Numbered from the stretch's first letter, positions 1 to 6,524 are shown. The stretch is DNA of 64,000 nucleotides from Halomonas sp. 328 (GCF_015645095.1 NZ_JADOTW010000001.1:1-64000); one strand, 5' to 3'. A program made the numbers and translations. The notes: generated from the sequence alone by a model not told the origin.

Positions 1-81
1 CCGCTGCTGGTGGCAAGCGCAGCCGACAAGCCATGGGGTCATAACGCGCGATTCGGTACCTTCGTGAATAAGGCGGGGTGA
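1..81 (+). CDS. Partial ORF in the leftmost cassette, C-terminal end only
   Basis: An open frame enters from the left edge and encodes about 26 residues ending in TGA at 79-81, two bases before the attC core GCCTAAC. If real it is the 3' end of a gene lying antisense to the cassette direction, as in the cassette at 3847-4122. The peptide is too short to assign. A minus-strand gene starting near 48 is an alternative. Confidence 0.3.
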   Translation, partial: PLLVASAADKPWGHNARFGTFVNKAG

Positions 82-82
82 A

Positions 83-141
83 GCCTAACGCCGCCATCAG
101 CCGCGCGAGGCACGAGCGTCGGCTGCATGGCTTTGTTCAGC
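83..141 (-). other. attC site of the alpha/beta hydrolase cassette
   Basis: On the minus strand the site runs from GCTGAAC (141-135) to the recombination core GTTAGGC (89-83), with an imperfect palindrome between. GCTGAAC is the exact complement of the GTTCAGC that begins this cassette (1056-1050), as expected for the two ends of one integron cassette. Confidence 0.8.
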
Positions 142-1017
142 ATGATTGACAATTTCATTAGCTATCTGAGGCAGCAAGGCTTTTGGAAGACAGTGCCCAA
201 GACCGTCAATCTCAACCAGGCGACCGTTCGGCAACAAATCCGCAATGTGCTTGCCGTGGGGTGGCGGATTGAGAGGATCCTCAGAACCCTGAATCACCAA
301 GGTCGGAACGCTCACCTTGCTCAGCTCCCTCCCTCTGGATAGAGGTACTGGCGTTGCCATCGCGTGATTTCCGGGCTGTACCCAAGTTCCGGCATGATCT
401 ATACATCGTTGCTCACGGAGCCGAAAATCAGCCGCATCAAACTCGAGCTTTTCTCCTGAAAGGAGGCCCCATTCTTTTACGCGACGATCAAGTTCTTCCT
501 CCATACTCTCTGAGGGTGTTGCTCGCGCAGAGAGCGCTTCAAGTACCTCCTTGTTTGGAAGGGGCAAACCATCCGGTGAACTTTCTCCTGAAAAGGCCCG
601 TCCGATATTGCCGACGAAGTCCACATCGAGTGCTGCTCCACACATGAGGGTCAAACTGTGGAGTCGATCCGAATGATCAAGCGTAAGCACTTGGCCTAAC
701 GTCGCGCCTATCGATAAACCAACAACATGCGCCTTGTCCACTTCCCACGCGTCGAGAATCAATACCGCATCTGACGCCAGATCCTCCACGGTATAGGGGG
801 CATCATCAAACCCAATGAAGGTAGAGCGTCCAGTATCACGATGATCATACCGAATCACGCGATATCCCTTAGATACGAGCAGTTCAACGAATTCATCCGG
901 CCACATCAAAGCTGATGCATTCGCACCTGAAACCAATAGTATGGCGTCCCGTTCGTCCGAGCCGACAGAATGACTCCAAAGTGACCTGCCTTCCACGGGG
1001 ACAAATTTCTCTGGCAC
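97..1017 (-). CDS. Alpha/beta hydrolase (integron cassette gene)
   Basis: This 306-residue protein has the alpha/beta-hydrolase fold: an oxyanion region (LLVSGANASALMW), the motif YDHRDTGRS, the nucleophile elbow GLSIGA (Ser in G-x-S-x-G), a late acidic residue in VIQGSEDPLNPP and a C-terminal GLGHCLP His. It resembles the esterase/epoxide-hydrolase-like branch; the substrate is unknown. I chose the GTG at 1017 because AGGAGG lies six bases upstream. Longer starts read into the neighbouring attC. The last residues and the stop lie inside the cassette's own attC. Transcription would come from the integron promoter to the right. Confidence 0.85.
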   Translation of the reverse strand: MPEKFVPVEGRSLWSHSVGSDERDAILLVSGANASALMWPDEFVELLVSKGYRVIRYDHRDTGRSTFIGFDDAPYTVEDLASDAVLILDAWEVDKAHVVGLSIGATLGQVLTLDHSDRLHSLTLMCGAALDVDFVGNIGRAFSGESSPDGLPLPNKEVLEALSARATPSESMEEELDRRVKEWGLLSGEKLEFDAADFRLREQRCIDHAGTWVQPGNHAMATPVPLSRGRELSKVSVPTLVIQGSEDPLNPPPHGKHIADLLPNGRLVEIDGLGHCLPKALLPQIANEIVNHAEQSHAADARASRG

Positions 1018-1049
1018 CAAAACCTCCTGATATATTTCCACTCGTAATT

Positions 1050-1143
1050 GCTGAACGTTTGGGTTAACCGGCGCCGCCACCAGGCTCACCCGGCTTCGCC
1101 GGCCCGGAGCTTTCCGGCGTCCGGTTGAACCCTTTGTTAGGTG
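1050..1143 (-). other. attC site of the membrane-protein cassette
   Basis: Minus-strand cores are CACCTAAC (1143-1136) and GTTCAGC (1056-1050). The inner arms (GGTTCAACCGG and CCGGTTAACCC) show the extra base that gives attC its polarity and fix the minus orientation. It is nearly identical to the attC at 5255-5347, suggesting both cassettes came from the same source array. Confidence 0.9.
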
Positions 1144-1555
1144 ATGGGGCGAAATGGCTCCAGCGAGCATAGAAAACAATAGAAAGACTGGCGGCTACAA
1201 CTAGAATACCGATTTCGATTAGGCTCTCGCTGTCTTGTAGCCATAGTCCTTGGCCAGCACTCACTGAGCGCCAATGGAAAAGAAGAAGCCAAAGGCACGC
1301 TATGAAGAAAAGAATCATTGACCAGCGCCGTCTCAACCACATTCCAATTCCCGCCAAAAGGGCCAGTACACCGCCAACTTGCATATGGACTGCCGCATGA
1401 ACCCAGGAGCTTCCCCAGCTCGCAGCTTCTTCTGAGCTGACAAGGCCGTACATGGCCAATTTGACGTCGTACGGATCTACTAAAGCATATCCGGCCATGC
1501 CGATCAGAAGCAGGCTGATTGAGCACACAATGATCGATAAGGCCTTAAGTATCAT
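1064..1555 (-). CDS. Four-helix membrane protein (cassette gene), function unknown
   Basis: The 163-residue product has four hydrophobic segments, at roughly residues 5-25, 55-72, 78-94 and 108-128, and no recognised catalytic motif. Its last ~30 residues (starting NKGFNRTPESSG) are a read-through of the attC hairpin, because no stop occurs before the recombination site; the true fold probably ends near residue 132. The ATG at 1555 lies a few bases after the core GTTAGGTG of the preceding site, whose AGGTG could serve as ribosome binding site. The family is not recognised. Confidence 0.7.
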   Translation of the reverse strand: MILKALSIIVCSISLLLIGMAGYALVDPYDVKLAMYGLVSSEEAASWGSSWVHAAVHMQVGGVLALLAGIGMWLRRRWSMILFFIACLWLLLFHWRSVSAGQGLWLQDSESLIEIGILVVAASLSIVFYARWSHFAPSPNKGFNRTPESSGPAKPGEPGGGAG

Positions 1556-1559
1556 GAAT

Positions 1560-1663
1560 CACCTAACGCCGAAGCACAGCGGCGACCTTGGAGTGGCGAC
1601 GAAGGAGCCACGGAAAGGGCGTCCGGCGGCCACCGGCCGCGAACTGCTGCGCCTTGTTAATTG
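1560..1663 (-). other. attC site of the C39-like cassette
   Basis: The minus-strand cores are CAATTAAC (1663-1656) and GTTAGGTG (1567-1560). At about 104 bp it is the longest attC here, with extended stem sequence. The gene's stop codon TAA lies inside the outer core. Confidence 0.8.
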
Positions 1664-2067
1664 GATACCTCAATGTACCACTTGGGCTTGATGCGCCCGA
1701 AATCCCGGCGAACGTTTGATTTCAGCGTCTTTTTGGAGTCGAGCACCTTTGCCTCGCCATTTTCTCGGACGAACAGAACCCAATGCCAAAAAGGCTTGCC
1801 CTGCTCTATTCGCCATTTAATGGCGAGAAGGGCCTTATCTGGCAACTGCTCCCAAGACTCGAATGGTGTTTCTTTGGGAGAGACGGAGATACCGAATTCT
1901 CGCAGAAGGGTTCGGACGTACTCCGGGTCGGACCAGAGTGATGTGTCTGATGCGTGAATACCAAGAGCGCTGGCTCTCTTTTTGGCCTCAGCATAACTGA
2001 GACCCGCCAGTGCGGCAGATGCTGCAATGCCACAACCCGTCACTTCTTCTTGAACGACAACTTCCAT
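1657..2067 (-). CDS. C39-like cysteine peptidase-fold protein (cassette gene)
   Basis: This 136-residue protein begins MEVVVQEEVTGCGIA. The Cys in TGCGIA, followed by a helix, is in the position of the catalytic Cys of papain/C39-like peptidases. HWVLFVRE supplies a His and LDSKK a downstream Asp, a plausible Cys-His-Asp triad. Such compact C39-like proteins occur in cassettes, usually without known substrate. I chose the ATG at 2067, preceded by GGTAAAGAT; an in-frame ATG at 2094 lies inside the attC. No transporter partner is present, so bacteriocin processing is not supported. Confidence 0.6.
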   Translation of the reverse strand: MEVVVQEEVTGCGIAASAALAGLSYAEAKKRASALGIHASDTSLWSDPEYVRTLLREFGISVSPKETPFESWEQLPDKALLAIKWRIEQGKPFWHWVLFVRENGEAKVLDSKKTLKSNVRRDFGRIKPKWYIEVSN

Positions 2068-2075
2068 ATCTTTAC

Positions 2076-2125
2076 CAATTAACGCCGCGTTCACCGGCTT
2101 ATCCGGTGCAACGCTTTGTTAGTGC
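2076..2125 (-). other. attC site of the oxygenase-HEPN cassette
   Basis: The minus-strand cores are GCACTAAC (2125-2118) and GTTAATTG (2083-2076) around a short stem (CACCGG..CCGGTG). At 50 bp it is the shortest attC in the array. Its outer core is the exact complement of the GTTAGTGC that opens this cassette at 3757-3750. Confidence 0.85.
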
Positions 2126-3079
2126 CTAATCATTGCTAAAATGAAAATAACCATGGTCTTCAGCGTATGAATCCATAGCTTCTCTGTCGTTCGGGTCCAC
2201 AAGCTCGTAAAACTCTTCTGGTGTATAGTGCACCCGATGGGTGAAATGGTCCGCAACATTTGCAGCCATTAACTCGCCGTATCCATTCAAATTTAGGCCG
2301 CACGCTTTACATGAAAACTTTGTCGGAATAACGGACTGCCTTACAATTACTTCATCTTCTGTGTTCTGGATTTGCTCACGCCCGTATGTATCCCCTTGAA
2401 CTGTTGCTACACAACTACAAGCAGGGCATTCGACTCTATGATGCTGTTGATGACTAAGTACTTCACCTTGATCTTCTGATTCCTGTTTTAGTCTAGCCTG
2501 TTCACCAGGATCTTTTTCACTAAAGACCTTTGCAAAAGCAGCAATCTTACTTTTGACTTTGCTTGTCACTTCACTTTTAACTTCTTCAATTATCTTTTCG
2601 GCCGTTTGTGCCTCGTCTTCGCCTAGCAAGCTGGTTAAGCTTTCACCCTGAGCTTCAGCCAAGACTTTGCAGCACTTATAAAACCCACCAATCCACTTTT
2701 GATGTTTATACTCTACAAATGCTGCGGTACCGGAATGCAGCTCTTCGTTTCTTCTTCCGGCCAGAGCTAACGCAATGGAAAGTTCGTCATCTGTGAACTG
2801 CGGAATCAGCTCTTTACAGAGGCGAAGCACTTGGCTTGTGGCTATTGATTTGCGCTGAGACGTGGATGATCCAAGCCCAAGAGCCGATAGAACATGGCGC
2901 TGCTCCTTGTCAGGTTCAGCCAAGAGAACAGGGCTAAAATGTGCCACCGTAGACCGTGACAATAACTCAAGGCCCATCGCACACCACAATCCAAAAACAT
3001 CATCTGTTCTATCTACTTCAAATGAGCGCTCAAAATATAATTTTGATTTTGCCCATAGCGAGTCCTTGTCCCAGCTCAT
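2126..3079 (-). CDS. HEPN-motif protein with C-terminal zinc ribbon (second gene of a two-gene cassette)
   Basis: 317 residues. The N-terminal ~150 are predicted helical and contain RRNEELHSG (109-117). This is the R-N-x3-H pattern of HEPN domains, in which Arg and His form the RNase site. Residues ~155-205 are highly charged and probably coiled coil. CPAC (218-221) and CKAC (257-260) form a four-Cys zinc ribbon, followed by an acidic, Tyr-rich tail. The start is fixed: the upstream stop TAG is followed directly by this ATG, with GGAGGGG just before it, so translation is coupled to the oxygenase gene. Base composition is clearly more AT-rich than the chromosome. HEPN nuclease activity is an inference from the motif; no named family was recognised. 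Confidence 0.7.
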   Translation of the reverse strand: MSWDKDSLWAKSKLYFERSFEVDRTDDVFGLWCAMGLELLSRSTVAHFSPVLLAEPDKEQRHVLSALGLGSSTSQRKSIATSQVLRLCKELIPQFTDDELSIALALAGRRNEELHSGTAAFVEYKHQKWIGGFYKCCKVLAEAQGESLTSLLGEDEAQTAEKIIEEVKSEVTSKVKSKIAAFAKVFSEKDPGEQARLKQESEDQGEVLSHQQHHRVECPACSCVATVQGDTYGREQIQNTEDEVIVRQSVIPTKFSCKACGLNLNGYGELMAANVADHFTHRVHYTPEEFYELVDPNDREAMDSYAEDHGYFHFSND

Positions 3080-3721
3080 CTACCCCTCCAAATATATTCT
3101 TAATATCTCACGCCTCTCATTATTCACTGCGGATCGGCTATGTAAATTTTTCCAGTTATCAAAAACAACAGCTTTGTCACCATCCCAGTGAACCTTTTTC
3201 GGCTGGATAGCACCCATAGCCGCCAACAACTCACCATGAAACTTTTTGGCATGACCGTTTGCTGGCTTCATGATATTTGGATCGAATCGAATCCCCCAAA
3301 CTCTATTTCGAGAAAAAACTGGAGACGTATATTTACACCCTTCAAAGGTTTCAACCAGGTAAATCGATTGTTCTGCCTTCGCATAAAAATCTCTGGAAAC
3401 AGCTCCAGCAATATCAGAAAGTGAAATGTAGTTGGTAGTGCATTGACTCTTCCTGAACATTCCCATTACTACATACCTAGCTGGAATTCCCCAAAAGGCT
3501 GTATCGGTATGAAAAGGAAATGCTGACAAGCCATAAATGTTACTTAGTGTCCCAGGAAGAGAGTTTCTTCCATCGCTAGATTTTAATGTGAATACATCTT
3601 CTCCATTCGGGTGGGTCCTTATTTTACCAATAGACTTTGCCAACTCGATCAATTCAGCACGAGAACAAACGTTATCTATTATGGCAACGCCATTGTGCTC
3701 TAAATCACCAAGTTCCAGCAT
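3080..3721 (-). CDS. TauD-like Fe(II)/2-oxoglutarate-dependent oxygenase (first gene of a two-gene cassette)
   Basis: This 213-residue protein has the facial-triad pattern of the TauD/clavaminate-synthase group: FHTDTAFW (His71, Asp73), NLHSRS (His194), and downstream Arg residues in the C-terminal strand (NERREILRIYLEG), one of which would bind the 2-oxoglutarate carboxylate. Members hydroxylate or desaturate small molecules or protein/nucleic-acid side chains; the substrate here is unknown. The ATG at 3721 follows a strong GGGAGGT. The gene is directly followed by the HEPN/zinc-ribbon gene with stop and start abutting, and both sit between one pair of attC sites, so they move as one unit. 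Confidence 0.8.
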   Translation of the reverse strand: MLELGDLEHNGVAIIDNVCSRAELIELAKSIGKIRTHPNGEDVFTLKSSDGRNSLPGTLSNIYGLSAFPFHTDTAFWGIPARYVVMGMFRKSQCTTNYISLSDIAGAVSRDFYAKAEQSIYLVETFEGCKYTSPVFSRNRVWGIRFDPNIMKPANGHAKKFHGELLAAMGAIQPKKVHWDGDKAVVFDNWKNLHSRSAVNNERREILRIYLEG

Positions 3722-3749
3722 TAATTAAACCTCCCTCTTGGAGCTACGA

Positions 3750-3834
3750 GCACTAACGTGAAGGGTAAGCGGCCCGCCCCGTAAATGATTGGGCCGCAGC
3801 GTTTACCGGGTCCGCTTGACCCGTTTGTTATTGC
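3750..3834 (-). other. attC site of the antisense-gene cassette
   Basis: The minus-strand cores are GCAATAAC (3834-3827) and GTTAGTGC (3757-3750). The inner arms GGTCAAGCGGACC and GGCCGCTTACCC fit the attC arrangement in minus orientation. The outer core is not the exact complement of the cassette's opening core (GTTATGT), unlike the other cassettes here. Confidence 0.75.
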
Positions 3835-3846
3835 GAGGAGATTGGA

Positions 3847-4122
3847 ATGAGTGAGGACGTGCTTTTTTGCGTACACATTGCCGGCATGGATGATGTGATC
3901 CCTGTTCACAGCATGGGAGAAGCCATCAAGGTTGCCGCGTACCTGAATGCAGAGTACGCGGAACTCCACCAACGGATGACGGCAGAGGGAAAGAAATACC
4001 TACCGTACTGTTTCTCAGCCCCGGCGATCTGGCCGCACTCGGCAGAAGATCACGCCAAATGGCTAGAGGAACTAAAGGATCGGGCGAAGGAGCAAGCCTG
4101 CCCGCACTGGATGTGCACATAA
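3847..4122 (+). CDS. Small hypothetical protein encoded antisense within its cassette
   Basis: This 91-residue soluble protein starts MSEDVLFCVHIAGMDDV with a strong GAGGAG six bases before the ATG. It is the only complete cassette gene on the plus strand. The attC sites on both sides have minus polarity, so it faces the integron promoter. Its TAA stop lies inside the attC core ACATAAC. Antisense cassette genes usually carry their own promoter, and some are toxin-antitoxin modules, but only one gene is visible here. No family recognised. Confidence 0.65.
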   Translation: MSEDVLFCVHIAGMDDVIPVHSMGEAIKVAAYLNAEYAELHQRMTAEGKKYLPYCFSAPAIWPHSAEDHAKWLEELKDRAKEQACPHWMCT

Positions 4123-4197
4123 CGCCGAGCACATGGGCGCGAGCTTGCGAGCGTCCCACCGCCGCTTGCGGCGGTGTAATGGTGCGCTTTGTTAAAT
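4117..4197 (-). other. attC site of the ABM monooxygenase cassette
   Basis: The minus-strand cores are ATTTAAC (4197-4191) and GTTATGT (4123-4117), with stem sequence GCGCACCATT..GCTCGGCGTT between. The outer core complements the GTTAAAT that opens this cassette. Confidence 0.8.
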
Positions 4198-4509
4198 GCC
4201 GTATTCACGCTCAACCTTTGCGACACGCACCCGAAAACTTGCGTACCATTTTTGATGGCCCAACCGCTGGGCTTCTAGGTGCTCCACGTTCTTTTTCCAA
4301 TCGGTGATCGATTCCAGGCTTTCCCAGTAGGATACCGTAATCCCCAAATCTTCTCTGACTGACTCCATTCCCAGAAAACCGGGCTGGGTTGCCGCTAACT
4401 CCACCATTCTATCAGCCATTTCTGCGTACCCGTTATCTCCCTCCGTGCGGTGACTGCTGAAAATAACCGCGAAATATGGCGGCTCAGGAGTTTTAGCTAT
4501 TTCCGACAT
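4192..4509 (-). CDS. Antibiotic biosynthesis monooxygenase (ABM) family protein (cassette gene)
   Basis: This 105-residue protein has the ABM dimeric alpha-beta barrel pattern: strand YFAVIFSSHR, helix YAEMADRMVELAATQPGFLG, strand SVREDLGITVSYWES, helix with WKKNVEHLEAQRLG and a C-terminal KWYASFRVRVAKVEREYG. Family members include cofactor-free monooxygenases and heme-degrading IsdG-type proteins, but many are uncharacterised. I chose the ATG at 4509, preceded by GAGGGAGAT; the longer frame runs back through the neighbouring attC. It is read in the cassette direction. Confidence 0.8.
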   Translation of the reverse strand: MSEIAKTPEPPYFAVIFSSHRTEGDNGYAEMADRMVELAATQPGFLGMESVREDLGITVSYWESLESITDWKKNVEHLEAQRLGHQKWYASFRVRVAKVEREYGI

Positions 4510-4523
4510 ATCTCCCTCTGAAC

Positions 4524-4596
4524 ATTTAACGCTGGACATGAGCGGCGGGGCAAAAGCGCCAGCTTTTGAACCGTCCGCTCGATGGACTTGTTGGGC
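4524..4596 (-). other. attC site of the SieB-like cassette
   Basis: The minus-strand cores are GCCCAAC (4596-4590) and GTTAAAT (4530-4524). GCCCAAC is the exact complement of GTTGGGC at 5261-5255, the opening core of this cassette. The central CGCTTTTGCCCCGCCGC region forms the stem. Confidence 0.8.
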
Positions 4597-4600
4597 ACTG

Positions 4601-5239
4601 CTAGAATCCCCGCTCCTCGAACAGCGCAAAGTGGCGCTCCAACTCCCTCATGAAGCGTGGCCGGTTTGCCACCAGCCAAGACCGTCCGTCTTCTGTCAGA
4701 TCCCATCTGCCGTCGTCGGTATGCACCACGAAAGGGCCAAGATCCAAGAGCGTGGGGCTTAGGAGCCCTTGAGCAGCCGTGGACAACGAGAGGGAGAACA
4801 CCGAACCGACGGTAGTACGAACTCCGGTGGATGCCGCCTGCACGAGCACACCTGCGTTCAGCAGCGATGCGACGGCCGGCTGCTCAAGCGGAAGCCGCAG
4901 GCTCTTCGTCCCTGCAATCAAGAATTCACGAAGTACCGCCTTCTCCGCACCATCTAGCTCCAGCATGAAATTCTGCACTTTAGTCGCTGCGGCTTCGCTT
5001 CGACGGCGGCGTTGGACTCCGCCGTAAGCCCAAATCGCCAACTCAACCGCCAGGAGAGAAACGGATACAACAAAGACAGCGCCCGCATATGGAGCAAAAT
5101 CTTCCCGGAGCTGAGCGAGGGCGAGCCGCTCTAGCCAAGGCTGCGGGAGAAAAAGCAGCAGGGCAGAAGCAAGGCCCAACACGGCCACAAGCCTCGTTGG
5201 CACCTTGGCCAAGTCCGCTATCCGAGAAATCCACTCCAT
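4601..5239 (-). CDS. SieB-like superinfection exclusion membrane protein (cassette gene)
   Basis: This 212-residue protein opens with MEWISRIADLAKVPTRLVA and two transmembrane helices (about residues 14-32 and 48-70), followed by a basic RRRRS stretch and a cytoplasmic alpha/beta region. This layout and N-terminal sequence match the superinfection exclusion protein B (SieB) family, known from phage P22, where it blocks growth of other infecting phages. I chose the ATG at 5239 (AGGA six bases upstream) over an in-frame TTG inside the attC. It is the second cassette from attI, so probably still well expressed if the integron promoter works. Assignment rests on pattern recognition, not an alignment. 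Confidence 0.7.
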   Translation of the reverse strand: MEWISRIADLAKVPTRLVAVLGLASALLLFLPQPWLERLALAQLREDFAPYAGAVFVVSVSLLAVELAIWAYGGVQRRRRSEAAATKVQNFMLELDGAEKAVLREFLIAGTKSLRLPLEQPAVASLLNAGVLVQAASTGVRTTVGSVFSLSLSTAAQGLLSPTLLDLGPFVVHTDDGRWDLTEDGRSWLVANRPRFMRELERHFALFEERGF

Positions 5240-5254
5240 TCGTTTTCCTTTCGC

Positions 5255-5347
5255 GCCCAACGTTTGGGTTAACCGGCGCCGCCACTGAGCTCGCCCGGCT
5301 TTGCCGCCGTTGAGCTTGCCGGCGTCCGGTTGAACCCATGGTTATGC
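5255..5347 (-). other. attC site of the first cassette
   Basis: The minus-strand cores are GCATAAC (5347-5341) and GTTGGGC (5261-5255). GCATAAC complements the GTTATGC at the attI junction (5681-5675). The inner arms are the same as in the attC at 1050-1143. Confidence 0.9.
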
Positions 5348-5366
5348 ATGGAGGCCGGGTTGGGCA

Positions 5367-5678
5367 CTAACATCTCCTTGCTTCCCAACTACTGAAATCA
5401 AAGTGTGCTGTTTTTGGATCCCTGCCCCGAATTTCCCCAAGGAATTTGCCGCAATAGGGGCAATGAGAAATTTCGGCCACAGTGCACCAGATAGTTTCGC
5501 CTACTTCCTCCAGGTAGTGATTCTCCTCCAGATCTTCGTCGGTGGCTAATCGCGTGACAACCAGCACCCAGTTTTCCTCCTTTCCAAAATAGCCACCGTC
5601 TTTCTCAATACGGACGGATTCAGGTAGGGTTTCGCAGTGGTGAATTCGCTCTTCCATCGTTTCAGCTACAGAATGCAT
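5367..5678 (-). CDS. Small Cys-pair hypothetical protein, first cassette after attI
   Basis: This 103-residue acidic protein has HCPYCGKF near residue 73, a CxxC knuckle typical of zinc-binding rubredoxin-like turns, although no second CxxC is present. Its ATG at 5678-5676 lies inside the recombination core GTTATGC, so the start codon is created at the attI x attC junction. A second in-frame Met at residue 8 is an alternative; neither has a good Shine-Dalgarno sequence. It is nearest the integron promoter. Function unknown. Confidence 0.65.
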   Translation of the reverse strand: MHSVAETMEERIHHCETLPESVRIEKDGGYFGKEENWVLVVTRLATDEDLEENHYLEEVGETIWCTVAEISHCPYCGKFLGEIRGRDPKTAHFDFSSWEARRC

Positions 5679-5884
5679 AACAGGTATTAGACGGCGCGCT
5701 CTATGATTGGATCAACGTGCCGGCACGATTGTCCAGCAAATATAGCCTACCATTCAGCACCTAACCAATTGATTTTAAAATAAATTAATTATAGCTAGGC
5801 CACCTATGTAGAATTCGCGTGCTTGCGCGTTTTGCCAGGGCCAATAATACTGTATGTACGTCCATACCCCAAGAGGTCCACCGT
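5675..5884. other. attI region and integron control region
   Basis: The interval separates the first cassette (core GTTATGC at 5681-5675) from the integrase remnant start at 5885. It is AT-rich (a run of A/T at 5768-5793) in an otherwise GC-rich chromosome. By position it should hold attI and the divergent promoters for cassettes (leftward) and integrase (rightward). AAGAGG upstream of 5885 is the likely intI ribosome binding site. attI has no strong consensus, so exact limits are not given. Confidence 0.65.
5788..5816 (-). promoter_or_regulatory. Possible leftward cassette promoter (Pc-like)
   Basis: On the minus strand a perfect TATAAT (5793-5788) lies 17 bases after GAATTC (5816-5811), a weak -35 element. 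It would drive the cassette array from the attI region. The -10 is convincing; the -35 is not, so strength is uncertain. Confidence 0.4.
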
Positions 5885-5990
5885 ATGGATACTCACAACA
5901 GGCCCCCGAAGCTGATGGATCGGGTGAAGGCCACCATGAGGGTGAAGCGTTACAGCCTGCGTACCGAGAAGGCCTACTTAAACTGGCTTT
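5885..5990 (+). pseudogene. intI: Truncated integron integrase (N-terminal ~34 codons only)
   Basis: The frame starts MDTHNRPPKLMDRVKATM and continues RVKRYSLRTEKAYLNW. This is the N-terminal SAM-like DNA-binding start of integron tyrosine recombinases. After YLNW the similarity stops abruptly: the expected WIRRFI..HGKRHP continuation, the rest of the SAM-like domain and the whole catalytic domain with its Arg/His/Tyr residues are absent from the following 500 bases. The frame continues to 6265 with unrelated residues. Orientation and position (divergent from the array, beyond attI) are as in complete integrons. The array is therefore probably frozen unless an integrase acts in trans. Confidence 0.85.
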
Positions 5991-6524
5991 CTCTATCGCC
6001 TGCTAAAGCAAGCTCCTACCACCACTGCGTCAACTGGCCGTTTATTTGGTTCACCACAGATCAGCGTAAATCCAAGATATCGCTGATTTCCGACAAGCTA
6101 TTGTGGAAGTGTGGCTTTCCCGAACGATTAGGTGACGAAGTCGCCCCTGGTGGCAGCCAGGATCGCCCTTCGGGCGATATCGCCGAAGCGTCGGACCGGC
6201 AGAATCCGCGCTCCCACTATGGTATTCACGGCAAAGGGCGAAGACTTTTTTATATCGCCGGCTAAGGCCGGTGCCTGCAGGAGTTTGCCGGTGGGACAAG
6301 AGTAGTGCTGGGGTGGGTGAGGCATTCAGGCACGCTACCGCCCCTACCTGGGCATGTCGCGATGGCGTCCTGCCATCCATGCGGTAGTCCCTGCGTGCCG
6401 CGATGTTCCACTCCCTGGCCCTCTTAGGGGGCCTCGATGATCCAGCCTATGCGAGGCCCCTGGTCGATGCAAAGTCGAGTTTGGTCGTAGGCAACGGTCC
6501 TGCATCCCGGGGCTCGCTTATCGT
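5991..6524. repeat. Gene-free stretch with REP-like palindromic elements
   Basis: This 534-base stretch has no convincing gene. It holds several REP-like sequences: TATCGCCTGCTAAAGCAAGC (5996-6015), the hairpin CGCCCTTCGGGCG (6165-6177), and TATCGCCGGCTAAGGCCGG (6253-6271), related to REP elements that flank genes in pseudomonads and relatives. The first begins almost exactly where integrase similarity ends. The remainder (6290-6524) shows nothing I can name. Confidence 0.5.

Noticed and set aside
83-4200. Array oriented on the plus strand
   Set aside because: Outer core complementarity alone allows either orientation, but the inner arms (TTCAAC/TTAAC asymmetry), the integrase remnant and nearly all gene orientations support the minus direction.
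5850-5865. LexA box upstream of the integrase (CTGTATGTACGTCCAT)
   Set aside because: Only the first half fits CTGT-N8-ACAG; the second half matches at two of four positions. It may be a decayed site, but I cannot support it.
5991-6265. Continuation of the integrase frame to 6265 as a real gene
   Set aside because: After residue ~34 the residues lose all integrase similarity and the frame runs through palindromic repeats.
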